Positions 1 through 7,031 are shown, counted from the stretch's first letter. The stretch: DNA of 25,045 bases from an uncultured Clostridia bacterium (GCA_934271235.1 CAKQQT010000026.1:1-25045); one strand, 5' to 3'. Program-made: numbers and translations. Notes: generated from the sequence alone by a model not told the origin.

Positions 1-582
1 GTTTCCAGCAAATCCGTTGGTGATGCAACGAAAGCAGATGTAACGCTCGATAAGAGCTTCATCGACTCCATCGTAAAGGATACGAATGCGAAGCTGACTA
101 TCAAAACACCGTTTGGCGACAAGACTTATACGCAGGACGAGCTGAAAACATTGATCACAGGCGCAAGCGGTACGACCGTCACCCTGACGATCGAAAAGTC
201 CGACGAACTTGACGAAGCAGCGAAACTGGAAAAAGCGAAAGAACTGACGGCATCCCTTGCCCTGACCGCGCGCTCCGCGAAGACCGCGAAGAAGAACGTC
301 AAGGTAACCTTGAAGCTCGATAAAGCTTCCGTAGCCTCCGTCAAAGAGCTTCAGGACTTAGGCTACACCGTGAAGTACAAGTTCTACCGCTCGACGAAGA
401 AGGCTTCGAAGTACGCGGCGAAACTGACCAAGACTTCCAAGACTTACCTCAATACTACCGGCGCGAAAGGCAGCAAGTATTACTATAAAGCCCGCGTCCT
501 GGTCTACGACCAAAACGGCAAGCTGGTAACGTTCAGTAAGCTGACGCAGTGTAAGTACGCAGCGAGAACCTGGACAAAATAG
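1..582 (+). CDS. 3' end of a lysine-rich secreted or surface protein (partial)
   Basis: The reading frame is open from base 1, so the gene starts outside the window and only about 193 C-terminal residues are seen. The visible part is rich in Lys, Thr, Ser and Ala and alternates short polar and hydrophobic stretches, as expected for beta-sandwich (Ig or fibronectin-III-like) domains. The last 70 residues (KYKFYRSTKKAS, then GSKYYYKARVLVYD, ending in YAARTWTK) resemble the C-terminal repeat-like domain of many large secreted proteins of anaerobic Firmicutes. That resemblance is from memory, not a search. No sortase motif or C-terminal membrane segment is present, so cell-wall attachment, if any, must come from upstream domains. 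A GC-rich hairpin follows 53 bases after the stop. The function of the whole protein cannot be stated. Confidence 0.75.
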   Translation, partial: VSSKSVGDATKADVTLDKSFIDSIVKDTNAKLTIKTPFGDKTYTQDELKTLITGASGTTVTLTIEKSDELDEAAKLEKAKELTASLALTARSAKTAKKNVKVTLKLDKASVASVKELQDLGYTVKYKFYRSTKKASKYAAKLTKTSKTYLNTTGAKGSKYYYKARVLVYDQNGKLVTFSKLTQCKYAARTWTK

Positions 583-635
583 ACTGCTTGTAAAAACGCA
601 TAACGGAAGATTCTGTAACTTATGTTACGATACGG

Positions 636-661
636 ACCCCGTCGGCAGACACCGACGGGGT
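636..661 (+). terminator. Hairpin after the surface-protein gene
   Basis: A perfect 10-bp stem (ACCCCGTCGG at 636-645 with CCGACGGGGT at 652-661) encloses a 6-base loop. The sequence after it (TCTGCG) is not T-rich, so termination may be inefficient or factor-assisted. Its position between two same-strand genes supports a terminator role. Confidence 0.6.
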
Positions 662-717
662 TCTGCGATTCCGGCAGTGCATTCGGTTACCTGATGGCTC
701 ACAGTCGTTTGTTGATT

Positions 718-728
718 TTTGTCGAAAA
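718..728 (+). promoter_or_regulatory. Spo0A-box-like site upstream of the Rpn-like gene
   Basis: TTTGTCGAAAA contains the core TGTCGAA of the Spo0A binding box, in a T-rich left and A-rich right flank as in good boxes. It lies about 40 bases upstream of the -35 element at 767. The match is seen directly; binding is inferred. Confidence 0.4.
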
Positions 729-766
729 TGTTTACAGTACGTCGATGCAAAGGTCGATGCGATGGA

Positions 767-795
767 TTGACATTCTAAATCATTGGATGTAAAAT
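767..795 (+). promoter_or_regulatory. Sigma-A-type promoter of the Rpn-like nuclease gene
   Basis: TTGACA (767-772), a 17-base spacer and TAAAAT (790-795). Transcription would start near 802, giving a leader of about 60 bases before the ATG at 865. Confidence 0.75.
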
Positions 796-864
796 AGTTA
801 CAAATGTAAAAACATTACAATGAAGAATGGCGTCATTCTCCTGCAAACACACAGGAGGTAAAAA

Positions 865-1713
865 ATGAACAAACCCAAACAGAAGCAAAGCGGAGAACAC
901 GGGAAACAGATCCCTTTTACGGACGACCTGATGTTTTCCCTTGTCATGCGTGATACCGAGATCTGCCGCGAATTTTTACAGCTGGTACTGCCGGAAGAGG
1001 AATTCGGTGAGATCAGGATCACTTCGCCGGAAAATCCACTGTTCGGTGAAGTCACATCGGAACCGCAGAAATCCATGAAGTTTGTACCGGATATGCACGG
1101 CGTAAGATTGGACGTCTATATCAAATCGGATCGCAGTTGGGCTGAAATCGAAATGCAGACCAGTACGGAATCCTACCTTGGCAAACGCAGCCGGTTTTAC
1201 CAGTCAAACATGGACCTCGACTGCCTGGAGGAAGGACAAGATTATCGGAAGCTGAAAAAGAGCTATGTTATTTTTTTCTGCACCTTTGATGCATTCCATC
1301 TTGACGAACCGCTCTACTTTTTCCAAACGTGGGATTATGAAAAAGGCTTGAAATTAAACGATTTTTCGTATAAACTGGTGATAAACACAAAGTGTTCAGA
1401 GAAGAAAGTACCGGAGAAGCTGAAACCGCTGTTTGCATACGTCAACGGTGCGGAGAATTTCGAAAGCTCAGACCTTGTAAAGAGGATCGACCAACGAGTA
1501 AAGAAATTCAACTCGGACGAATGGAGGAAAAAGTTTATGACATTCGAATATTATGTAAAAGAGAAAGCAGAGCGTGCATATGAGGACGGCCGTGAGGAAG
1601 GCGCGGCACAAGAGAAGCGTGAGATTGCGAAAAGTATGCTGCAAGAGGGCCTGACGAAAGAGACCATCGAGAAGATCACCGGGCTGGCGCCGGAAGAGAT
1701 CACTAAGCTTTAG
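865..1713 (+). CDS. Rpn / PD-(D/E)XK nuclease-family protein (TIGR01784-like 'putative transposase')
   Basis: A 282-residue protein of the Rpn/YhgA-like family, often annotated as a PD-(D/E)XK nuclease family transposase. The N-terminus has the family opening PFTDDLMFSLVM (residues 17-28). The nuclease core has D83 in RLDVYI and E94-I-E96-M-Q98, which fits the D...ExQ form of the PD-(D/E)XK active site; W92 and the YLGKRSRFYQSNMD segment are also typical. The C-terminus (about 235-282) is a charged helical tail (DGREEGAAQEKREIAK) ending in a short helix-turn element (TKETIEKITGLAPEEI), common in this family. AGGAGG at 853-858 and the promoter at 767 support this start. Relatives include recombination-promoting nucleases, but no partner, terminal repeat or second transposon gene is nearby, so calling it a transposase would overreach. 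The gene stands alone. Confidence 0.8.
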   Translation: MNKPKQKQSGEHGKQIPFTDDLMFSLVMRDTEICREFLQLVLPEEEFGEIRITSPENPLFGEVTSEPQKSMKFVPDMHGVRLDVYIKSDRSWAEIEMQTSTESYLGKRSRFYQSNMDLDCLEEGQDYRKLKKSYVIFFCTFDAFHLDEPLYFFQTWDYEKGLKLNDFSYKLVINTKCSEKKVPEKLKPLFAYVNGAENFESSDLVKRIDQRVKKFNSDEWRKKFMTFEYYVKEKAERAYEDGREEGAAQEKREIAKSMLQEGLTKETIEKITGLAPEEITKL

Positions 1714-2189
1714 GAGCATACAGGAAAGAATCTCCCCTCTCTTTTCCGGACAGAGGCTCAAAGAAAACCGGATGAATAATGTACTGCTTTTCGGCGCTTT
1801 TTCGAAATTTTGTACGGGGCAGGGACTATGTGGATGAAAGAATTTTACAGATAGAGAAAAAGTCTCCTGTCATTCTAGGATTTCATTTGTCGAACCTTGT
1901 CGAAAATGCGCGATGTGTGTCGCCGTGAATGTGTTGCAGAGATTTTGCAGCCCGGTTTGGCTTGTAGAAAATGTAAAGAATGTACTGAAATGCGCAGAAA
2001 TTCCATGAAAGCCCGTGCAGATTTTTCGAAAAGGGCATTTAGGCAGTACATTATGCATACTTAGAAAATTATGGAAGCGCATGGCGGCACCCATGGCGGT
2101 CCTAGGCAGCACTCCGCGGTCAATGAAAGCGTGCAGCAGCCCGCAGAAGTGCATGGAGCGGAAAATCTGCGCGGATCGGCAAATACCGG
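1714..2189 (+). other. 476-base stretch without a convincing gene
   Basis: No reading frame here has a plausible start, ribosome-binding site and protein-like composition on either strand. The only elements I can point to are the two Spo0A-box-like motifs at 1888-1904. The stretch may be decayed sequence or upstream regulatory DNA for the RNA promoter at 2190. Confidence 0.5.
1888..1904 (+). promoter_or_regulatory. Two tandem Spo0A-box-like motifs
   Basis: TGTCGAA occurs at 1888-1894 and again at 1898-1904, exactly 10 bases (one helical turn) apart and in the same orientation. Tandem in-phase boxes are known at Spo0A targets. The nearest promoter I recognise is nearly 300 bases downstream, so the regulated unit is unclear. 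Confidence 0.35.
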
Positions 2190-2218
2190 TTGACAAGGAA
2201 ACGGATCTGTGCTATAAA
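2190..2218 (+). promoter_or_regulatory. Strong sigma-A-type promoter for the structured RNA / B3-B4 operon leader
   Basis: TTGACA (2190-2195), a 17-base spacer and TATAAA (2213-2218). Predicted start near 2225, right before the block of nested inverted repeats. One of the best promoters in the window. Confidence 0.75.
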
Positions 2219-2224
2219 TCTTGC

Positions 2225-2456
2225 TGTAAAGGACAAAAGTGTGCATAACGAAATACAGATTTCTATGCACACATGTCGCTCACTTATGAGCGACGCTCCG
2301 CAAGGTGCTTTTGTCATGATTCCGGAAATATCGCAACGATATTTCCTACGTAATAAGGAATGATCTCGCCGCCGGGTGAGGACGCTGAGAAAAAGCAGCG
2401 CCGGATTTCGTATCGTTAGGCCATTGAAGATGCGGAATGCGGCGCTTTTTGTTTGC
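2225..2456 (+). ncRNA. Highly structured RNA of about 230 nt (stand-alone ncRNA or cis-acting leader)
   Basis: Downstream of a strong promoter the sequence folds by eye into closely packed helices. A closing stem GACAAAA/TTTTGTC (2232-2238 with 2309-2315) encloses three arms: 2239-2247 with 2264-2272 (9 bp), extended after a 2-base bulge by GAAAT/ATTTC (2250-2254 with 2259-2263) and an ACAG loop; 2275-2282 with 2287-2294 (8 bp, CTTA loop); and 2295-2299 with 2304-2308 (GCAA tetraloop, one U-U mismatch). This is a tight four-way junction. Next comes ATTCC/GGAAT (2319-2323 with 2357-2361) stacked on a 10-bp hairpin (2324-2333 with 2337-2346), then CTCGCC/GGTGAG (2365-2370 with 2375-2380, GCCG loop), then a terminator stem. 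I see no T-box AGGGTGG element and no signature of the riboswitch classes I know well. A match to a known class such as raiA RNA cannot be excluded from memory. Confidence 0.65.
2397..2454 (+). terminator. Intrinsic terminator of the structured RNA
   Basis: AGCGCCG (2397-2403) pairs with CGGCGCT (2440-2446) and is followed by a T-rich run (TTTTTGTTT ending at 2454). The 36-base loop contains a small CATT/AATG stem. The 5' arm overlaps a competing hairpin CGCTG/CAGCG (2383-2387 with 2396-2400), so attenuation is possible. Confidence 0.65.
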
Positions 2457-2482
2457 AGGCGGCTGCTTTTGCGCGGCGGACG

Positions 2483-2548
2483 GCACAGAGATTCTCGGCG
2501 AACAGCACAGAGATTCTCGGCGAACAGCGCAGAGGTTCTCGGCGGGAG
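2483..2548 (+). repeat. Tandem array, three copies of a 22-bp repeat
   Basis: Copies begin at 2483, 2505 and 2527. The first two are identical, opening GCACAGAGATTCTCGG; the third differs at a few positions and diverges at its end. The array lies between the RNA terminator and the B3/B4 start codon and contains no spacers. Confidence 0.85.
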
Positions 2549-2578
2549 GCGGAGAGCGATCGCGGAGAGCGGCCGCAA

Positions 2579-2617
2579 AGAATGATCGCAGAGAATGATC
2601 ATAGAGAAAGATCACAG
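2579..2617 (+). repeat. Tandem array, three copies of a 13-bp repeat
   Basis: AGAATGATCGCAG (2579), AGAATGATCATAG (2592) and AGAAAGATCACAG (2605) follow each other without gaps and end 3 bases before the AGGAGG ribosome-binding site at 2621-2626. They set the sequence just upstream of translation initiation. Confidence 0.75.
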
Positions 2618-2634
2618 ACGAGGAGGACAAAAAG

Positions 2635-3348
2635 ATGAAAAAATTTATCATGGACAAAGAGTTTACAGAACTTTTTCCACAGGCGAAGATCGGTATTCTG
2701 GTATGTGAAGGCATTGACGGCAAAGTGAAGGATGAGAACAAATATATCCCTTATCTTGCAGAAGCCATGCAGGCCTGCAAAAAGTATATCACCGATCCGG
2801 AATTTACGGCAAATCCAGTCATCGCGACCTGGAGAGAAGCGTTTCGCAAGTTCAAGACGAAGAAAGGCGCTCGCTGCTCCATCGAGGCTATGCTCAAACG
2901 TGTTTTCAACGGAAACGAGATCGGCAGCATCATTCCGCTGGTCGATATCTATAACGGGATCTCACTGACGTACGGTGTGCCGATCGGAGGGGAAGACATC
3001 GATAAGTTTGACGGGGATGTGCATCTGACGCTGGCAGACGGCAGCGAAGAATTTGTGACCTACGGTTCCGACAAGAGCGAGCCGCCGTATCCGGGCGAAG
3101 TGGTGTACAAGGACAACGCCGGTGCGATCTGCCGCTGCTGGAACTGGCGTGAGTCGGTCAGAACGATGCTCACGGAGGAAACGACCAACGCCTTTATGAT
3201 CATCGAAACCGTCGGCGGAGAAGAAGCGGATGCGGTCCTGGAAGAAGCACTGGACGCGCTGGCACAGGAAATCCAGAAAGAACTCGGCGGAACGGTTCGC
3301 CGGTATGTCGCGTCAGCCGAAGATCCGCAGGTTGAGATCCTTGCTTAG
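2635..3348 (+). CDS. Stand-alone B3/B4 (PheT-like tRNA-binding/editing) domain protein
   Basis: A 237-residue protein matching, from memory, the family of free-standing B3/B4 domains related to the beta subunit of phenylalanyl-tRNA synthetase, where this domain edits mischarged Tyr-tRNA(Phe). Recognisable parts are an N-terminal segment with PVIATWREAFRKFKTKKGAR (about 62-81), the EAMLKRVFNG...IIPLVDIYNGISL segment (about 84-111), PIGGEDIDKFDGD (about 116-128) and a late WNWRESVRTMLTEETTNAF stretch (about 169-187). The protein is soluble with no signal peptide. It is not a full synthetase: catalytic and anticodon-binding domains are absent. AGGAGG at 2621-2626 fixes the ATG. It is followed after 36 bases by a small membrane protein, probably in one operon. 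Editing of free aminoacyl-tRNA or binding of an amino-acid-like ligand are both possible; the substrate is not known. Confidence 0.8.
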   Translation: MKKFIMDKEFTELFPQAKIGILVCEGIDGKVKDENKYIPYLAEAMQACKKYITDPEFTANPVIATWREAFRKFKTKKGARCSIEAMLKRVFNGNEIGSIIPLVDIYNGISLTYGVPIGGEDIDKFDGDVHLTLADGSEEFVTYGSDKSEPPYPGEVVYKDNAGAICRCWNWRESVRTMLTEETTNAFMIIETVGGEEADAVLEEALDALAQEIQKELGGTVRRYVASAEDPQVEILA

Positions 3349-3384
3349 AGATCCGATTTCTTGTAAGAAGAGGGGAAATTCAGA

Positions 3385-3810
3385 ATGTTTGCATATTATT
3401 GGCCGATCGGCCTATTGGTGCTTTCCAATGTGTTTTATCATATCACAGCCAAGTCCTTGCCGGCGGACGTCGACGCGTTTTTCAGCATGGCGATCACTTA
3501 TCTGGTGGGGGCGGCTGTATCGATCGTGCTTTATCTGACGATCGGAAACGGGGAGAGTCTGAGCACGCAGATCGCAGGTCTGAACTGGACGCCGTTCGTA
3601 CTGGGTCTGGCGGTGGTCGGACTGGAAGTCGGCGCGATCTTTATGTATAAAGTCGGCTGGGAAGTTTCGGTCGGCAACATCGTGCAGGCGATCTTTGTCG
3701 CCATTGCGCTGCTGGTCGTCGGCGTGATGATTTACAAAGAACCGCTGACCGGAACGAAGCTGGCGGGTATCGCAGCCTGCTTAGTCGGCATCTTCCTGCT
3801 GAACAAATAG
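3385..3810 (+). CDS. Half-size EamA/DMT-family membrane protein
   Basis: A 141-residue, very hydrophobic protein with four or five predicted membrane helices (roughly 3-20, 32-54, 66-90, 94-115, 121-139) and the EamA-like ending YKEPLTGTKLAGIAACLVGIF. Typical EamA carriers have two such halves (about 300 residues); this is one half, like small multidrug-resistance proteins that work as dimers. Transport of a metabolite or drug is the family role; the substrate is unknown. A purine-rich site (AGAGGGG, about 3369-3375) precedes the ATG. It lies 36 bases behind the B3/B4 gene with no terminator between, so the two are likely co-transcribed. A bidirectional terminator follows. Confidence 0.75.
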   Translation: MFAYYWPIGLLVLSNVFYHITAKSLPADVDAFFSMAITYLVGAAVSIVLYLTIGNGESLSTQIAGLNWTPFVLGLAVVGLEVGAIFMYKVGWEVSVGNIVQAIFVAIALLVVGVMIYKEPLTGTKLAGIAACLVGIFLLNK

Positions 3811-3849
3811 AAGATCGGAAGAAAACGAAAACGAATAAACCGATCGAAA

Positions 3850-3891
3850 AAAGAGTGCAGGGCCGAAAATACAAACGGTTCTGCACTCTTT
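3850..3891. terminator. Bidirectional terminator between EamA-like and CoA-transferase genes
   Basis: AAAGAGTGCAG (3850-3860) pairs perfectly with CTGCACTCTTT (3881-3891). T-rich sequence follows on the plus strand and, through the A run at 3847-3852, on the minus strand. It serves two convergent genes. Confidence 0.8.
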
Positions 3892-3901
3892 CTTATGTAT
3901 G

Positions 3902-5410
3902 CTATTTCATGCTGCCGGTCTTCTCGTAACGGCTGTGCCAGGAAAGCGCTTCGTCGAGGAGATGCGGCGTTTGACACGGAGCTTCGGCGCAGGCTCTTTG
4001 GAAGTAATCGCGGAGCGCGTCCTTATAATCCGGATGCGCGCAGTTCTCGATGATCGCTTCCGCGCGTTCTTTCGGCGTCAGGCCGCGCAGATCCGCGTAG
4101 CCCTGTTCGGTGACGATGACCATGACTTCATGCTCGGTATGATCCACATGCGGACACATCGGCACGATGGACGAGATCGCGCCGTCCTTGGCGATCGAGG
4201 AGGTCGTAAAGATGACCAGTGACGCGGAACGGGAGAAATCTCCGGAGCCGCCGATGCCGTTCATGATCTTCTTGCCCTGTACGTGTGTGGAATTGACGTT
4301 GCCGTAGATATCCACTTCCAGCGCCGTGTTCATGGCGATCAGGCCCAGACGGTGGGAAACCTCGATGGAGTTGGAGATCTCCTGCGGACGGAAGATGATA
4401 TGGTCCTTATAAAAATCGATATCGTTGAAAAACGCGACCTGTGCTTCCGGCGACGGTGCCAGCGCGGTGCAGGAGGCAACCTCCGCTTTGCCGCATTTGA
4501 CCAGATCCAGCATGGAGTCCTGAATGACTTCGGTATAGCAGGTCAGTCCCTCAAATTCGGAATCGCGCAGACCGTAGAGTACGGCGTTGGCGACCGAACC
4601 GACGCCCGACTGGATCGGCAGCAGAGATTTTCCTAAGCGGCCCTCGGCGACCTCATGCTCAAAGAACTTGATGATGTTCTGTCCGATCTTTTTGGAATCT
4701 TCCGAGATCGCGGCCAGCGGTCTGGTCAGATCGCTGCGGTCGGAGATGACGATGGCCTTGATCTTATCCCAGCCGCACGGGATGTACGGGGTGCCGATAC
4801 GGTCTCCCGGATGTGTCAGAGGGATCGGCTTCCGATAAGGCGGTTTTTCACACTGATAAACATCTGCCATACCTTCCAGCGCCAGCGGTTTGGCCATCGC
4901 GATCTCTACGATGACAGCGTCAGCTTCCGACACATAGGTCGGAGTGTTGCCGACGGAAGTGGTCGGGATCAGATCGCCGTCTTCGGTGATCGCCAGCGCT
5001 TCGACCAGCGCGATATCCGGTTTTTTGACATGACCGGCCGCGACGAATTCCGGGCTGCGGCCGAGGTGCATATCGATGTATCCGACCTGATCCGCGTTGA
5101 TCGCCTTACGCAGCGCCGCGTTGGTCTGGTAAGGAATACGCTTGCCGATCGCGCCGGCTTCTGTCAGTTCCGTATCGACTTCCGGACCGACGGAAGCGCC
5201 GGAGTAAAGGTCGATCTTCACTTTGCGGCCCGCTTTGACCTGCTCGGCGAGTGCGTGCGGGACTGCTTTCGGGTAACCGGCGTTGGTAAAGCCGCTGATG
5301 CCGACCGCCATACCGTCCAGGATCATTTCAGCAGCCGCCTCCGCGCTCACGATCAGCGGTTCTGCGCATGCATTGCGTAATCTTTCTTTTAAGTTTGCTT
5401 CCAGTGCCAT
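3902..5410 (-). CDS. Succinyl-CoA:acetate-type CoA-transferase (Cat1/AarC family, acetyl-CoA hydrolase/transferase)
   Basis: A 502-residue class I CoA-transferase that swaps CoA between acyl-CoA and a carboxylic acid, most likely acetate with succinyl-CoA or a related acid, in the cytoplasm. The catalytic glutamate is visible as E294 in CYTEVIQD, the same number as Glu294 of Acetobacter AarC. The glycine-rich motif NGIGGSGDF (384-392) contains G388, matching the AarC oxyanion-hole region. VANAVLYGL (273-281) is also typical. The start is set at 5410 because AGGAGGAGA (5418-5426) lies 7 bases upstream; a longer frame to 5515 would begin inside the promoter's -35 box. The gene is divergent from pyruvate kinase, fitting acetate/acyl-CoA fermentation. 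The exact acyl donor cannot be read from sequence. Confidence 0.9.
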   Translation of the reverse strand: MALEANLKERLRNACAEPLIVSAEAAAEMILDGMAVGISGFTNAGYPKAVPHALAEQVKAGRKVKIDLYSGASVGPEVDTELTEAGAIGKRIPYQTNAALRKAINADQVGYIDMHLGRSPEFVAAGHVKKPDIALVEALAITEDGDLIPTTSVGNTPTYVSEADAVIVEIAMAKPLALEGMADVYQCEKPPYRKPIPLTHPGDRIGTPYIPCGWDKIKAIVISDRSDLTRPLAAISEDSKKIGQNIIKFFEHEVAEGRLGKSLLPIQSGVGSVANAVLYGLRDSEFEGLTCYTEVIQDSMLDLVKCGKAEVASCTALAPSPEAQVAFFNDIDFYKDHIIFRPQEISNSIEVSHRLGLIAMNTALEVDIYGNVNSTHVQGKKIMNGIGGSGDFSRSASLVIFTTSSIAKDGAISSIVPMCPHVDHTEHEVMVIVTEQGYADLRGLTPKERAEAIIENCAHPDYKDALRDYFQRACAEAPCQTPHLLDEALSWHSRYEKTGSMK

Positions 5411-5486
5411 AAGTGTATCTCCTCCTGCCTCTGCCATGCCGGCAGCGGCCGACATGCGGTTTTGAGCTTTTTTATCGTATGAAATC

Positions 5487-5515
5487 AGTATACCGTTCCC
5501 GCAAAAAGGAATCAA
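5487..5515 (-). promoter_or_regulatory. Promoter of the CoA-transferase gene
   Basis: On the minus strand TTGATT (5515-5510), a 17-base spacer and TATACT (5492-5487). Predicted start near 5480, giving a leader of about 70 bases to the ATG at 5410. Confidence 0.65.
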
Positions 5516-5524
5516 GTGATGTCA

Positions 5525-5553
5525 TTGCATTCTTTTTGCATTTCTATTATAAT
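5525..5553 (+). promoter_or_regulatory. Promoter of pyruvate kinase
   Basis: TTGCAT (5525-5530), a 17-base spacer and a perfect TATAAT (5548-5553). It lies 9 bases from the divergent CoA-transferase -35 box, so both genes could share regulator sites. Confidence 0.7.
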
Positions 5554-5612
5554 ATTGGTAAAGTATCCTAAAGACCTATGAAAAGAATCAGAAACAAGAG
5601 GACAGAACAGGC

Positions 5613-7031
5613 ATGAGAAAAACAAAAATCGTATGTACCTTGGGACCTGCGTCCACCAAGGAAAACGTGCTCCGGGAAATGCTCCTTGCGGGCATGAATG
5701 TCGCCAGAGTCAATTTTTCGCACGGCGATCATGAAAGTCACGGCAAGACGATCGACTTGTTCCGCAGCGTGCGGGACGCGCTCGGACTGCCGGCGGCCGT
5801 GATGCTGGATACCAAGGGCCCGGAGATCCGCACGGGAAATTTTGCGGACGGCAAAGCGCAGCTTGCGGCAGGCGGAACGTTTACGCTGACGACGCGAGCG
5901 ATCGAAGGAGATGCTGCGGGATGCTCCATTACCTATCCGAACCTGCCGCAGGAGCTCAAAGCAGGGGACATCGTGCTGATCGACGACGGCAAGCTGCGTC
6001 TGGAAGTTACGGAGACGACCGAGACTGATATTGTCTGCCGGGTGATCAACGGCGGTCAGATCAGCAACCATAAGGGCATCAATGTGCCGAGCGTCGCGCT
6101 GCAGATGGAATACCTCAGCGAGCAGGACAAGAGCGATCTGTTATTCGGCATTGAAAAGGATGTGGACTTTGTAGCGGCTTCGTTTGTGCGCAAGGGCGAG
6201 GATGTGCGCGGCCTGCGCGCGTTTCTGGAAGAACACGGCGGCAGCGCGATCAAGATCATTTCCAAGATCGAGAATCTGGAGGGGATCGAGAACTTTGAAG
6301 AGATCCTGGAACTGTCGGACGGCATCATGGTCGCCCGCGGCGATATGGGAGTCGAAGTGGAATATGAAAAGCTGCCGGGCATTCAGAAGCGATTTATCAA
6401 ACGCTGTCAGCAGAGCGGCAAGATCGTCATCACGGCGACCCAGATGCTGGAATCGATGATCCAGAACCCGCTGCCGACCAGGGCTGAGATCACGGATGTG
6501 GCAAACGCGGTCTTTGACGGCTCTTCAGCCGTCATGCTCTCCGGCGAAAGCGCGGTAGGCGCTTATCCGGTCGAGGCGGTAGCCGCGATGGCCAAGATCG
6601 CCTGCCAGGCGGAGAAGGATGACCCGCGGTTCCTGCCGGGCGCGCCGGTATGGCACGAGATGGACGCGTCGGATACCACCAACGCGGTCGGACACGCGGC
6701 CTGCACGCTGGCAAAGGACATTCAAGCAAAGGCACTGATCGCCATTACCAAATCCGGCTATACGGCATCCCGCATGAGCAAATTCCGTCCGGTCACACCG
6801 ATCATCGCCGCGACTCCGCACGAAAAGGCCTATCATCAGATGGCGCTGATCTGGGGCGTGGAGCCGCTGATGGTCGAGAACCTGCAGAACGTGGACGTTC
6901 TGGTCTATCGCTGTCTGGAAGAAGCCAAAAAAGAAGGTCAGCTGCAGAAGGGCGACAAGGTGGTCATCAGCGCGGGCGTACCGCTGGATATTGCCGGCAA
7001 TACCAACATGATCCGCGTCGAGACCGCATAA
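5613..7031 (+). CDS. pyk: Pyruvate kinase
   Basis: A 472-residue pyruvate kinase, transferring phosphate from phosphoenolpyruvate to ADP in the last step of glycolysis. Visible family features are the start RKTKIVCTLGPAS, ARVNFSHG (31-38), DTKGPEIR (66-73), the catalytic segment IISKIENLEG with K218 and E220, ARGDMG (241-246), and TATQMLESM followed by the PTRAEITDVANAVFDG helix. The C-terminal regulatory domain contains TKSGYTASRMSKFRP, the usual phosphate-effector pocket region. The protein ends at about residue 472 and lacks the extra PEP-utiliser-like C-terminal domain found in Bacillus enzymes. It has its own TTGCAT/TATAAT promoter and a terminator 55 bases after the stop, so it is probably monocistronic. 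Confidence 0.97.
   Translation: MRKTKIVCTLGPASTKENVLREMLLAGMNVARVNFSHGDHESHGKTIDLFRSVRDALGLPAAVMLDTKGPEIRTGNFADGKAQLAAGGTFTLTTRAIEGDAAGCSITYPNLPQELKAGDIVLIDDGKLRLEVTETTETDIVCRVINGGQISNHKGINVPSVALQMEYLSEQDKSDLLFGIEKDVDFVAASFVRKGEDVRGLRAFLEEHGGSAIKIISKIENLEGIENFEEILELSDGIMVARGDMGVEVEYEKLPGIQKRFIKRCQQSGKIVITATQMLESMIQNPLPTRAEITDVANAVFDGSSAVMLSGESAVGAYPVEAVAAMAKIACQAEKDDPRFLPGAPVWHEMDASDTTNAVGHAACTLAKDIQAKALIAITKSGYTASRMSKFRPVTPIIAATPHEKAYHQMALIWGVEPLMVENLQNVDVLVYRCLEEAKKEGQLQKGDKVVISAGVPLDIAGNTNMIRVETA

Noticed and set aside
865..1713. Insertion sequence
   Set aside because: No terminal inverted repeats or target duplications were found around the gene despite the 'transposase' label common in the family.
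2015..2248. Small plus-strand frame of 77 codons before the RNA
   Set aside because: It runs through the promoter at 2190-2218 and into the first RNA helix, has no ribosome-binding site and no protein-like pattern.
2225..2456. T-box leader sensing tRNA(Phe) or tRNA(Tyr), attractive because a PheT-like protein follows
   Set aside because: The conserved T-box sequence (AGGGTGG with ACCGCG) is absent; GGGTGAGGACGC at 2374-2385 is only a superficial resemblance and is used in another hairpin.
2483..2548. CRISPR-like array
   Set aside because: The 22-bp units are directly adjacent with no spacers, and there are no cas genes.
2120..2741. Open frames on the minus strand across the structured RNA and repeats
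   Set aside because: Low-complexity, Arg/Ser/Pro-rich translations with no ribosome-binding site, overlapping the clear plus-strand gene at 2635.
4655..5380. 241-codon plus-strand frame inside the CoA-transferase gene
   Set aside because: The CoA-transferase catalytic motifs are on the minus strand; this frame is the antisense shadow.
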